A stretch of 64,000 nt of DNA from Sipunculus nudus (lineage: Eukaryota; Annelida; Sipuncula; Golfingiida; Sipunculidae): NCBI GenBank assembly GCA_026874595.1, contig CM049310.1:32927558-32991557 (forward strand), read 5' to 3'. The translations under genes were made by a program, and so were the position numbers. Positions 44,183-57,800 of this stretch are shown here, one piece after another. Within the stretch, counting starts at the first letter, position 1. The number at the start of each line of letters is the position of its first letter. The notes beneath the pieces were generated by a model. It was not told the origin of the DNA. It did no database searches and saw only the letters and a list, made by a program, of their open reading frames with translations.

Positions 44183-44721
44183 CACAGGCGCTTGAATTGT
44201 TATTAGTTTAGATTTCGGTTAGATTTGTTTCATTCTGGGTCATTTCAATATAACTATTACTTCTGAAATTTTCCTTGCATTTCTCATAATATATTATCCA
44301 TCTCTATATTATTTACTTAATATTCAGGATAGGCAGGCAAGAACACACGTCGTTAAGTCCGACAGCCATGTGGTTCAGAGTTAGTAATCACAGGATTCCC
44401 TCCGTATCAGCATTTTAACAGGAAGTAATTAATCTTTCTAGATCTTTTTTTTCTAATGACGTTTCCTCGCACAATTAGTCAAAATAACATGCCGTCAGCA
44501 GGTACTAAAGTTGAGCATGTCTCATTCTTTTGCGAAAAGTAGACAGCCATGGCATAGCAACCGAGGACGCGCTTTCTGATTGGTTGATATTACTAATGGA
44601 GTCTTCAGATGTTGACACCGCTGTAGTAACAACGGTTCAGCCAATCACGCTCGTACTTCAAATTTAGCCCGAAACCGATGTTTAACCGAAATCTACACGA
44701 ATAGCAATTCAAGCGCCTGTG
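44183..44721. mobile_element. MITE-like element abutting copy C promoter
   Basis: 539 bp with ~45-bp terminal inverted repeats beginning CACAGGCGCTTGAATTG (right end is the complement, ending 44721). The end CACAGGC is shared with the 28341-29214 element. Flanking 8-mers (AATTGAAG and ATTTGACC) are not a clean duplication. It ends 142 nt upstream of the copy C ATG, exactly where homology to the B upstream region begins. Confidence 0.6.
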
Positions 44722-44745
44722 ATTTGACCCAGCGGTTGGTAAGTG

Positions 44746-44758
44746 ATGCGCCGCGCAT
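44746..44758 (+). promoter_or_regulatory. Conserved near-palindrome upstream of copy C
   Basis: ATGCGCCGCGCAT, counterpart of 11628-11640 and at matching distance from the start codon. Confidence 0.4.
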
Positions 44759-44777
44759 TACCGTCATCAATTTATTC

Positions 44778-44783
44778 CACGTG
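44778..44783 (+). promoter_or_regulatory. E-box CACGTG upstream of copy C
   Basis: CACGTG within TTTATTCCACGTGACAAAG, 81 nt before the C ATG; conserved with copy B. Confidence 0.4.
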
Positions 44784-44863
44784 ACAAAGTTGGAAATCGA
44801 TCCTCCGGAGTGTGCACCTTGTAGTGTGGTGCATATGTGTTAACCAACAAGAAGAGAGTCACA

Positions 44864-44967
44864 ATGGTCATCATTACGGATTTCTTCCGGTTTTTGAGGA
44901 CCAACAAGTATGCCGTGTATGTTTTGGTGGTTCTCATGTCGGCCTATCTCATCAATCAGCTGAACGT
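44864..44967 (+). CDS. Copy C exon 1
   Basis: 104 nt, ATG in GTCACAATGG, donor GTGAGT after CTGAACGT. Differs from B exon 1 at only a few bases (C8 of B is Phe here). Confidence 0.88.
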
Positions 44968-45405
44968 GTGAGTATGAAAGGTTTTACAAGTACTGGCTGT
45001 GCGAACTTTTAATGTCCAATACAATCTTCCTTTCAGCCGGTCTGGCTCCGTAAAGCCGGCTCTACGGAGCGACACCGCGCTCAGAGAAAGATGGTCCAAT
45101 ATTTTTCACAGTACAGACATGAGTACATCCCTTTCGACTTATTATTATTATGTTACCAATTTTCAAAATACACAGCGTGAACCTGTTGAAATAAAGTCTC
45201 TAACAGTATGTGCACTTTGAACCCTTTGGCTTTATTGTAATTCACAAGCCCTTGCATCCGTTGTGTGATGAATATTTAAGAAGTGACATGTGAAACTTTG
45301 TTTATTTTAGTAGTTCTTTATATCAGTGTTGTATATAACATTTGTATTTACACTATCATATCTCTTGATAATACGGTCTCCTTCTTCTTTTTCTTCTTCT
45401 TATTC

Positions 45406-45436
<31 letters not shown>

Positions 45437-48400
45437 TATTATTATCATCATCATTATCATTATTACTTTTATTACTCTTAGTTGTGGTTATGATAGTAGC
45501 AATGGTAGCAGTAGTTGTAGTACTAGTAGTGGTGCAGTGGTATTTTAAAATGCTATAGGAAATAAATTTTAATCCAGACTTGTTGATTTTCTAAGAAGAC
45601 GAAACCAATCCCACCCTTCCAACCCTAGTCTACGTGGTCAAGATTTCGCTTATGAATTTTAATTAATTACTTATGCCAGCTTATATCTATTCATCATATC
45701 TGTATGGTCATATATCTCAATAACTGTCTGTATTATTTCTTTTAAAACTTAAACGATTTTGTCGTTGATGGAAAAGATTTCTTTCATGCTTTATCTTTAA
45801 AATAATACACCATTACTTCAACTGCTATCACCATAACGACAAAGATTAAGAAGAAAATTGAAATTATCTGAAAAAAAATGGCCCAAACACAAATATATAC
45901 AAAGAATCCTTGAAACTCTCTCCAGTGCTGCATTAATTAGTCATCTGTATTTTCCTTGGTTTTGTAGGAAGTGTATTCTAAACCTTGTACGTGTGTGTGT
46001 GTGGGGGGGGGGGGGCGATTAACTCAAAGAATGTTCAACTGACTTTCATATGACTTTTCGGCAAAACTGAGAAAGTATACACCAGCGGGTGGCACAGTTC
46101 GTGAAGGCCGCCAGATTTGCAGAGTTTGAATGACTTAGCACTCATTTGTTACATGATCCTGGCCTTTGTACGTTAAAACCTCCGGTCCTCTACTTGGATA
46201 CCCGTTACCCGTGATACCCTTTCAGATATTCACACATTGTTACGGTTGATTATGCTCTGTCACTTTTAGATTACATGTATATACATATTTATACCTTTTT
46301 CAGCGTCTCTGAGTGACATATTCAACTATATATATAATTAAAAATATATAAATAAGTTATTTTGTGAATTCTAAGAAAGGTTTAGATATAACATTTTTAG
46401 TAAATAGATCCAAAGTCTTTAATTCTACTTATTAATATATTTCATTTGCAATATTATAATATTATTCTCTGAAAAGGGGGGGGGGGATGATTACATTGAC
46501 CATCCCCCCCTTGCCAAAAAGGGGGGTATATATACGCCCACCCCCTATTTTGACGCCCCTGAATGTACTTATACGTTAGTAAATAACCCGTTCTCGATAT
46601 GGGTCAGGTATTATAGTCTGTTTCATCCCCTCATGTCCACCTGTGTTTTTCTATGAAAAATTTTATCAGTCACATTTCAAGGGAATCAATCACAGTGTAG
46701 AGTAGTGGAACAAAGGACCTAATTTTCAGCAAGGTAAATAAATCCCTACCTTACACCTTATTTAAGAAACAGAATTATAATATTTTTATATATATATACA
46801 TTATATATATTTGAAAATATGAGAAAACAGTCAACATTTTACAACATATCAGACCCACTTAAGATCATTGTAAAGACGCTGAAAAGATGTGAAACATAAA
46901 CTTGAGATTTATTGTAAAATTCTCGATTGAAATATTAAGTTATCACTTTAATATGTAGTTTCAAGGAAATTATTGAAAAACTTAAGAAAGTTATGTACAA
47001 AAAAAGGTGGACTGCATATGGTGACACGGACTAAAGGCCAGCTTCGTCCAAAACGGGTTTTTCTATAGGCCGATTAACCCGGCGGATACATTGGTGTATG
47101 GTTTGTCAGATGGGACTGTGGTGTACCCTTCGCAACATTTCCCAAATAATGTCAGATCCATTCGGTTTTATGGACAATTATGAAAAATCGACCCCCTTAG
47201 GACACACTGGCATCCTTTTCGATACTTCTAGACCATAAACGGTTAATTATTTCTAATGCGTGGCTACAGAGGAGGTGCGTGACTACGATTTAGTGCCATC
47301 GTCAGTTATAACGTAGAAAACTTACATCCACCGATTTATCAATAATCACATTTCTCTTTGAGATTCTCGAACAATTTATTTCATTTAACGTTATTAAAAA
47401 GCAAAACTTTACTATAAACACAGACCCTGCAGATTATGATTTACTACCCTTAATTTCATGTACACGAATAAACGTTTCACACCTTTTTACATCGGTTGGC
47501 TCTAAGGTATAAATAAATTTAAACCAGTTAATGTGTACGAGTTAAATTTGTAAAATAAAACCTTTCATTATTTTGACATGATTAAGCAAGATTATGCCTT
47601 GGTTTTGATATATATTTTTATTTAAGTTTTTAACTTACCCGTGATCATGTGCTGACAGGAATACGAAAGATTTAATTGTAAATGAGATGAGAGCATCTTC
47701 TGATGCATGTTCGCAAAAAGTAAAGGATTTTCAAAATATTTAAGCGGCGAGTACGTAGAATTTTATGTGGCTTAGAGCATACCGACCGACCCTCCTGATT
47801 CGTTAGCATATGGTAGAAACCGTGGACCATGTGTCCGAAAGATTGACGTGCTTTTAATTTTTTTTTAAATTTGTTTCTTCCAAGCATATTTTTATGTTTA
47901 TTATTTACCTCCTTTCAGGTTTTGTCTTATAGCCACCAACAATAGCATGGCACAAGAAATCAAATATGGCGACCGAGAGTGCCAACCTGGAAACACTACG
48001 TCAGCAGACAACCAAATTAATGCAGAGGGCTACAACGGCACGGCTCTCAGCTTCTGCAAAAGTAGACCAGAGTTGTAAGTCACTGAATTATCCGAAATAT
48101 CAATTTTGTTAAAGGGGCCCAATCACCTATCTGACCTTTAAAAACTAAAGGTAATCCCTTGAAACTTTTATAAACACAGGACAGAAGACGCCGATATCAC
48201 CGCACACAAGCTGCTTGTTTTATTTATTTCAATGTGTTTATAATATGTGGGTGCCCGCCAAAATAATAAAACAAATTCAACAAGGGCATCTGGCGGCAAG
48301 TCAGATTAGCACATATATGCAACCTGCCACCTTGGTTTCAACAATTCTATTTCTCAAATCCTCAGAAAGTTATTTACCATGAGGTGCCATGTTGAACATT

Positions 48401-51400
48401 CAGTGGAGAGTTTGAGAGAATTCTACCCAACACACCAAGATTTACAGCTCTAATGCAGGATACACACTTGGACATTAACTTGATGAATAGAACAAGTGGC
48501 TTTGCATGATTGAATGATTTTTACCTGTGTCAGAACAGTGCCAGATAACAAATGTGGGGTGTACTCATTTATGTTATCTGCCCTTTAGACAATAATGACT
48601 CTGTGTGGAGTTATTTTCAGAGGAATGTAATTCTATGCTGCTATACAAGTTGTACATTGACTATGGTAAAATATATCCAAGTTTCAGTTCTATATTATTT
48701 GCCCTTGGGAAGATCTAATAAATTGATTGCTGAACTGTTAGGGATGTACTCACTTTTGTGACATACTGTATGGTGCATCATGTTTGGATTTTAGCGTGAT
48801 AATTTATTTTGGGAAAAATCAGGTGTCTCATGTGATATCAATTTCAGTACAGTTTGAATTCCGTAGGAAACGATTCTTGTCTGGGCGATTCCTATAGAAA
48901 CAGTTTGCTCTCTTAATATTAGTAAATTTTAGTATCCATGCAGTTAATGACAAGTCGTATAATACATATAATATATAACAATAATATTTGTAATAACAAA
49001 TACAATGTACTCTCCATTGCTCGGATGGCGGCGTTCGGTAGGGAAGGGTGGAATCAATGGACACGGAGAAAACCACCGACGCTGGGCAGGCCACTTCAAC
49101 CCACTCTGATAGCAAAACCGGGATCAAACTTTGGTTGCCAGTGGAGAGATTCAAGTGTTTATCACTCGACTGTCCTTTACATTATATTGAAAGAGACATA
49201 GTGTTCAAATACTTAAAATTAACTACGCGGCAGGAAAAACTATCTTAAGATCAACAACCTGGCGATGGGCACGTAAAGGAGAATCTGACCGACCGTATAA
49301 AGGCTTGTAACCCTGGTCAGCTTAGGGTGCATGATTTCTTGTTGGTAAAGCTTGTGAACAGTTATGATGTATCTGTACTGTTTACTTTTGTAATTGTGGA
49401 TTGGCTTGGCCGTTATGTTTCGGCTACATCTCACACATGTCTATAAAAAATTCACGCTATATCTTGCCAGAAAGAGCACTGAAGCAGAGTCTCTGCTCAT
49501 CCGAGCCAGGAGTGATAAGATACAATAAACAACTCAATCGATAAAATGTTATTGCATCAAAGCCTTGCTATAATTAAAAACCGTAAATCATTTGTTTAGT
49601 TGTAAGGCCAAAAAAAAGTTTTGTTCTAAGGCAACTTTGTTATGTAGTGCTTTTACCTGTTTAGCAAAAAAATCTGTTTTTGTCATTCTAATTCCTGATC
49701 ATATGACATTTTTATCGAAACTTACCTAGCAAAAGGTTAAAATATTCGCCCGCCCTCACTGATTTCTGAAAAAAAAGTACTTGAGAACCATGCTCTTATT
49801 TTTGCCTAATGGAGATAATATTTTAGATTGCATGAATACAGAATATTGATGCCATCTGTCCCTGGCTCAATCAGTCTCCAGTTTTTTACAAAAGGACCAG
49901 TAGTTGGCAGCAGGTTGTTCATTGACCCTAGTATGATTTAGTATGCCTTTCATTATATTGGCATCCATTTGACACGTAACAATCTTTCAAACTCACTCTA
50001 CTAACCCACTCTTTTTCTATGTCATATATGGAAGCATAGGCGTCGGGCGTTATTGGTGTAATGACGAAAAAAGTTTTTCTAATGGGCTCTTGAGCGAGTC
50101 CCTTGTCAGATGCGTATTCTGACGATAACAATCTTTACAGGCTATCGTCAGTGCTTCACGGCAAAGAAATTTTTCAAATCCCATTAAACACAATAAACAT
50201 AAATAAACTTTTCTTTGAATAAAAGAAAAAAATTAACAGCCGTCATTTTTAATCCAAGAATCAACTCAGCTGGTGTTGTCAAGAACAAGCAACTGCAGCA
50301 AGGAATCTTTTTGGACCGTCGAAACTGTACGGTCAAGTTATTTCATACACAGTTAAAGAAAAGAAGAAAAGAAGCGTAAGAAGAAAAGCCTAATGCCTCA
50401 TTCTGATTGATAGGGATACGCATTCTTGGACCCTGCAATGGTCTTTCGACTGTATATACGGCAATCGTAGCCTTCAAGTCGGACAAGCTAGAAGGGATGT
50501 AAAAATTATCGCTATATAAGGAGTGTATTACCTGTTCTGCACATTCACGTGAAACGTACCTAATAACTGATAGCAATTTGACTATCAATTTTTGTCACTT
50601 ATAAACATATAATGTCCAATGCATATCGTTTTTATAGATGTTCCAGTGAAGATGACCCAACAAGTTCATGCAAGTGGCGCTACCTGGGGAGCGGATTGGA
50701 ATACCAGCTCCTGGCCGGTCCCCTGTACGTGGTGATCTTCAGTATCAGTGGGATCCCCATGGGTACGACACTTATCTTTTATTAAAAGATCATTCTCGCC
50801 TTTTAGTGAGAACTGAACATACAAAGGTGTCTTATTTTAATAAACTCCGCTAAAAAAAACATGTATCTTACATATTTGTCATGACATTAAACTTTTATGC
50901 TAAAAACAGAATAGGGTGTACGACAGGATTATCGGCATTGATATGACCATTAACTTAACCGTTTTGAACGGCTATTTCGTCATTTTCATACCGGGTAGTA
51001 CGTGCTTAAGAAAAACAACAACAACCGTGTAGGACAAAACAGGCATTTTAGACCATGCATGCATTATTCGGCCGTTTTCAACTTTCATACCATTAGGACA
51101 GGCAGATAAGATGTCCCCAGGGACATTTCACATGTCGTGAGTGCAGAACACACTCGGTTATATTATTGTCGATAGAGCAATGCCTTCGATGGAGCCTCTT
51201 TAACCACTTTGAATGGCATTTCCTATATATTCACTCGAGGGCTGCCGGAGGGCCAACTTTAATTGACAGTCAAGAGGTTCATAATATTATATTGAACGAC
51301 CAGGCATCTTGTCAGTCATGTATACACTTAACATGCATTTACTTAACAATATGATATATAATGATAATGATTTAAATTCAGTTTGCCTGGAAAATCACCT

Positions 51401-54400
51401 GGTAACGTACGTGGTTTCATGCACTTAGTTCATTAGGACGAGTCGAATTTACCCGAGGGCTCGGTGCATTTAACCCCAATACAATCGAGCGGATTGATAC
51501 AGATTAAGTGCCGGGCTGACATAACCCGAATTAATTAACCGGGCCCCGACGTAAACGAGGCATCTCGCACCTTAGGGTATGGCTGAGGTACCTGTATTCA
51601 TTTGTTCTAAGTTCCTGGTGAAATGTATCATTACTTTAAAGGTAGGAATTCCGAATATTCCATTTCGGATTAATATGAATATGGAATGTAATGCCTGTAT
51701 GTAATGGCTTATATTTTAGTCGGGTTATTAAAGTGCAATAAAACTGACAACATTCGATATTGGGAACAGATTTCAAAAATACAAGAAGAAGTATCATAAT
51801 CATAAAATTACCCAAAGGAAGGAGTTTCCCGACCCAAGTGATGCATTCCCTATACGAACAAGACTTTTTTTATTAAAATGTCGGTACAGGTTCACAGTCA
51901 AAATAATTAGAATGCAATATTGTTAATGATTATTGTAGGTTTGATATCGGAGCTACAGAACATAAACCGGAAGGTCCTCCTCGCCGGATGTGTGGTGTTG
52001 TGGAGCGTCATGTGCGGTCTTGGCGGACTCGCCACTCAGTACTGGCACCTTGCGGTTACCAGGTTACTTCTCGGTCTCTTGTGAGTATGCGCATGCGTGG
52101 TGGCTATCATCAAATAATTTTAACGTTTGCTCCAGACCCGAGTATACACACTTTACATTAAAAAGATTCAAGGTGATCCCTTAATTGATTTGTTCAATAA
52201 GCATATGTAAAGCATTAATATGTTGTCTAGTCTTTAATCTTTTTTTTCACAGTATTATTACTATTTTTATTATTAATAATATTATTTTTTTCTTAGTTGT
52301 GCCACATATCAGTTGCTTGACACCCAAATTCCGTTTTGGAAATAAATGATATCTTATCTTATTTTACCTTATCTTATGGCAGTGGCCATAGGTAAAGAAA
52401 TTACACACACATGTAAAGAATCTTTCAAAATAAAAAACATTATGGTGAACCAAATTACAAAATTTAATAATTCTTCAGTGGGTGTTACCCTCTGTTTTAG
52501 ATAAGTTGCTTACATACAAACTAACGTATAACCAAGTGAAAAACATGATACCTACTATATATAATCTGGCCATCTGAAAGTGGTATAATAGCCTAATTCT
52601 CATTTTATCACTTTCGGTATCACTTTGAAGGAGGCCTGTCTGTTCATTACGAACACTGATTTCAACATTTCATATAAATTTATAATCAATGAATAATTCA
52701 GAGCGATTTAGTATAAATATTCATACTCGACTGATAAGGCCCAGTATGAGTCGTTATGGCTTTCATGCAATGGATGGGTTAGCTGCACACAGAGGGCATT
52801 CTTGACGCCCTGGATGAGAAATTAACCCCAAAAAAATGTCAACAACATGCATTTGTCCTCTTTATATAGTGATGGACGACAATTCAGTATGAATCACGGA
52901 TCCTGGTGAGACATGCTCGCTGATAAGTAGACATTGAGAAATCCACGTGGAGCTTCAGTGGCGTATATACTAAGAAATAATATAAATATATGGGCTCCTT
53001 TCCAAACACGGTAAATAGGTGTCACTAGAAAGAATAAAAACACGTCATGTATGGTCTGATTTATCTAAAGTAATACGAGAATTGCATGCTGAAGAGCGTG
53101 TCGAAGTAGGGGGGATCTATTTGTTTCCTCATGGAGTCGCAGTTTTCGATATGACTGTAGGCTTCCCTTTTTGACGGAATTGCAGACCATGTGATTAATT
53201 TAGGGGCAATTTGTCTTTTTTTATGATGACATAAGTGTCAACTATATATTGCATGCTAATGATAAACTGACTTTTTTTCAGTTCAGCCGGTTGCACTCCA
53301 TTTGCCGCCAGTCTCATCGCTGACTACTATACTGAGGTAAAACTACTTTTCTTTTTAGGTAAAACTACTTTAGGACTTGCATAAATATATGTAGTTCTAA
53401 TAATTCATTACTCTAACATTTCGACGAGACGACAATATCAAAGCCAAAGTGCATTACAAAATATAGACTAAATAAAAAGACATTTTATAGATTTGCGGAA
53501 GATTATGATACTGTATATCTATACTGTATAGATGACCATTAATCACTTTACTCTAAATCATGACTAAATCGTAACACCGACAAGTTAATACAGACTCTAG
53601 CTGGTCGGCAAGACATGGAAGTCCGTCGATATTTTGACAGGCCGGGCACAATTTTGTTGTAAACATGCCTCCAGACCTCATTCATATAGCGTTAATATAA
53701 AACGAATGTACGAGTAAATTTATTGAAATAACCTAAAAGGGAATATCTGAAGAGAAACAAGGCTGCATTAAACATCGTCCTCAACTTAGAGAATTTTACA
53801 GATAGCATAACCGACATTGTCAATGTTAACATGGGTTTCATTGACATTTTCATATTCCACATTGCATTTCTAACCGTTTCCTTCCTTTGTTAATTATTTA
53901 ACCTTTTATCAAATGATGTACCTTCTTTGTAAGAAATAAATATTATATATTGTTACAGGTGCTCTTTTTATTGTGTGACACGGGCGTAGCCCGTGTTGTG
54001 GCACTCGTGTCTGGCCGCGTGTTGCATTTTATGTTTAATCCGTACTGGTTGGACTCTCGTTGTCATGTGAGCCTTGGGCTTTCACGCCTGGTTGTGGGTC
54101 ACGTGATGTGCTTGGTGTGTAGAGACACACGGCTATGTCTTTCTAGAGAATTCCTGAAACGCGTGTTTTGCAGGACCTTATAGACTGTTCGAGAAGTGGA
54201 AAATTCCCGGCTTGGGGTTTGAAGGTATATAAAGGGGCTGTTTTTTAAAACGGGAGGGCAGACAGCAGAGCAGATTCCAGAGGACGTAGAAGCGTGGGTC
54301 AGATTCTAAGACCTTATCCGACGAATGCGGCAATTATACATTTTCAAAGACTTTCTCCTGGATTTTATGCTTTTGGACTTCAGTTTACTTTCTGGGTTGT

Positions 54401-54757
54401 TGAAAGAACTTTCCACAGGACTGTCATTCTCCGAGAGTTTACATTTAAAGGACTTATCGTGGTGATGGTATTGGTATCCAGGTATTGTACCATTATCCTA
54501 CTGTGTGATTGTATTGACTTGTTGCTATAACGCTGTTTTACTGTATACATGTAATTGTATTGATTTAGTGTATTGTATTGTTAGGGCTGTTTTAAGAATA
54601 AATTATAGTTATTTGTTAACAAAAAACCACTGACTTCATTATTCATTCCCCTAGACATTTCACGCTGCCTAGTGTTACAGAATCTGATTTGTTTTTTATC
54701 TCCATTACAAAATTTGTGTTCATCACGCATACGTGATCTGTTTATATTAGGTTCCGT

Positions 54758-54805
<48 letters not shown>

Positions 54806-57800
54806 CCATGTAAGATATAGACGCCTATATTTTTCCAGAACACCAGAGGTGCCGCACTTGGGTTTTTGAACTGGGGGATCTACCTCGGGTACAGCTTGAC
54901 TTACTTGTTTCTTATTGCTGAGCGCCAGCTTGGATGGCGGGCAGTGTACTTCATAGCCGGAGCACCAGGGATCGCTGTCGGTCTCATCCTCCTGTTTACT
55001 GTCCGGGAACCAAAACGTGGAACAGCGGCAAACAGTGAGAACGGCCTACAGGATACGCTGGTCGGTCATCATTTGACCCTGTTTTTGAAGTAACAGCTAC
55101 ATTTAATGATGATCCCCTATGATCTTAAGTTGTATTAAGTGACATAATTATTTTCAGGCAATCATTAAAAGTTTAGGTGTATCACAGAAAAGTTCTGAGT
55201 CGAGTATTTCAGCTCAGATACCCGTTAATATGCATCAGTTGTAGCCGTAGAGGTTCTTTAGGTTGTTCGGTTAAGCCCAGGTCACAACCCACCGTGGGTG
55301 TTTTTAGTCCGTACGGTTTTTTTTGGGGGGGGGGGGGAGGAAGCAACGGCCGCCACGTTCTGAAAACATGGGGAGGGAATGGCAAGAGCAGGGAGGGAGT
55401 ACGTCAACGGACGTTTGTGCAAGGTGTAAGTACGTGGCCCGCACGCCACGCCTGGCCGTGAGCGGTTGCGTGCATCGTACGTTGCGCACGTGGTAAGTGA
55501 ATTGTACGTGCTTACAACTTGCTTGTAACGTACAATCTCCGTGCGATTTCCACGTTATCATACGGTGGCAGTACTGACACGTACTGCTCACGTACGGTGT
55601 CCTTACTCACTCGCATGTTGTAAGTGCGTGTAAGTGCGAGTTTTTCCGCCCGATGTCCGGGGGTCTGGGTTGGGGGGGGGGGGGGGTAGACGTTGGACAC
55701 CCTTTCGAGGTGCTCCAGAAGTCCTTGCTGCTGCTTCCTCAAGATGCCGCCCATTACACCACAGAGACTCCGGATTCTGATGCTGCAATAGCAGCTTATA
55801 TATACTGCAGAGATCAGTGCGCACAACGTGCCTTGTATGTGCGGAGCACGTGCCTACTCGCTACGGTCCACGCGAGTTCTGCGTGCTCATTGGACATTTG
55901 AACTTGGGAACTGCCGAGTAAGCACGGACGACGCACTTATCACATGCGCAGCACGCACGTGCTTAGTGCGTCGTCTGTAGAGCAAGTGACCGTGGGAAAA
56001 ATTTAAAAGACTCAAGGAGTCAGTGCGTTGTGCGCTCATTGGCTGTAGAGTGCACGCGCGTCACCCGTACTGGGGTGAATCCGTAGCACGACCGCAGCCC
56101 AAACGCAGCGAAAGTTCCTCGTGCTCCCAAATCCGTACTGAGGCGATACTGCATGACCTTATACGGATCACCAAATTTTGCCCACGTTTTTGCAAGTAAA
56201 CAGCACGCACTTGCAAGTACGGCGGGTTGGGACCACGGTTTATCGTGTTACATGGGAAAGTACGGCCGGGCCAATCAGGATAGGATTACCGCCTGTAGAT
56301 TTATTTATTAGGAAACACGAGTTATTAGCCTCAGTCAGGATTCGGAGGAAAAGGCCTTGAGACTGGGCTTGGGCCGCGAATAGTGAACAATGATTGGCTT
56401 TTTCTCAGGGTGGAATCACACTGTACATCCGGGCGTCTATATATGAAAGTCAGGCCAAGAGCGACCGGGGTTACAGCCCGTCTGGAGCTTGTGCGTGGTG
56501 CATGTCCTGTCTGTGGGCATTTCAAATAAACTACCTAGAGTTCTGGTGAATTACTCCTACATTTTTTGTTGCCGTGTAAAAATGAACATTTCGACTTTGC
56601 ACTAAATGCGGCACATGTGAGTGTCAAGTCAAGTCTAAAAGGATACAAAGAATTGATGTGTTAATGTTGTGCAAAGAATTGATGTGTTAATGTTGTGCGT
56701 GACGTATACCTGTGATTCCTACCGGGGATTCGCCTGACTATTGGACTTTTCGGACGAGTATGGCTGTTGATTTGATGAACCAGCTGGTTCGACACTAGTG
56801 TCTATACAATATTAAATTTAGATTTCATTTGACAAACTTCAGACCAACACTTGATTTTGTATATTCTGATAGCTTTTCGGATTTATGGTTACTTACCTGT
56901 CTTACCGGACTTAGTGATCAAGGCTTTTAAAGTGGAATATTAATTATTGTTAATAAAGCTTACCTAGATGCAGCTTTACAGGAATTCAAAAACATGGTAA
57001 GCTTATGTCTTTGTACTTAATGTGTGGTTATATTTTTAATCTTAAATTCCGTCTTGTGTTGGTTTTGTGTGACTTGTATCTCAGCATGGTGGTGCTGAAA
57101 CTGTTACCAATAGCAATACCTCTGCCAAAATATTTTTGAACAAATTCGGTTCAGTCACAGACTTAGTCGGACCTGCTAGACTGTTAGCAATAATATTTGC
57201 CTGTAAAATATGTATAATCATACACCTTTACAGCCTGGATAGACGTCATACTGAGCAAGAAACATATATGTGCCAAGATTATCCTATGACAATTCTGAAG
57301 AAGTAATAAAATAAATTTGCAGCCAAATTGCAGCACCTACATCTCAAACATGATCTTTGATTCTGCCATTTAGCGGCAAACTTATTCCATTCCCGAAAAC
57401 AGCTCCTTTATAACAAGCTGGCTGTTCCAGTATGGTAGTTCGCCTTTTTCATAATGTTATAAAAATATTATATAAACAGTAATCAAAAGTATATAGTAAA
57501 TTTTCATTGCTTAAAAATTCACAGATTATACAGGGATGACTTTTCGCAAATATTCGCTTTCGTAAATGATAAGCGTTTGCCTTTAGGGTTAAAATAATCT
57601 ATCAATGTTAATTAATGATTTACTGCTGCATTTCATGTGTTGATTTCACAGATATGTTAAAGGTTCGCCAGAGAGAATTTCGAGAACAAAACATTTTTTT
57701 TTAAAGAGTAAGCAGGGCGAAATTCACTATATATAGCTTTATTACATGCATAATTTTCTCTTTTTATAGGTTTACTCGAGAAATTCTTGAAAACTAATGC

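Larger units (their letters stand above)
44968..47918 (+). other. Copy C intron 1 (2.95 kb)
   Basis: Co-linear with parts of B intron 1. Contains the hairpin at 45026-45090, an ATT tract at 45403-45431, a G13 tract at 46003-46015 and mirrored G/C tracts near 46475-46530. No large insertions. Confidence 0.75.
48075..50637 (+). other. Copy C intron 2 (2.6 kb)
   Basis: Holds a dispersed repeat (48113-48345) and a SINE-like repeat (49005-49215) not found in B intron 2. The rest aligns patchily with B. Confidence 0.7.
53337..54838 (+). other. Copy C intron 5 (1.5 kb)
   Basis: The B counterpart is only 163 bp. The extra sequence (about 53455-54805) includes a candidate solo LTR and a TA microsatellite. 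Confidence 0.75.

Noticed and set aside
49005-49215. Functional tRNA gene in SINE-like repeats (also 13040, 15283, 62735)
   Set aside because: A-box and B-box resemblance is partial and no acceptor stem or cloverleaf forms.
55304-55901. Overlapping frames on both strands in the GC-rich island
   Set aside because: Explained by low stop-codon density at high GC and by G tracts; the termini look like a transposon.
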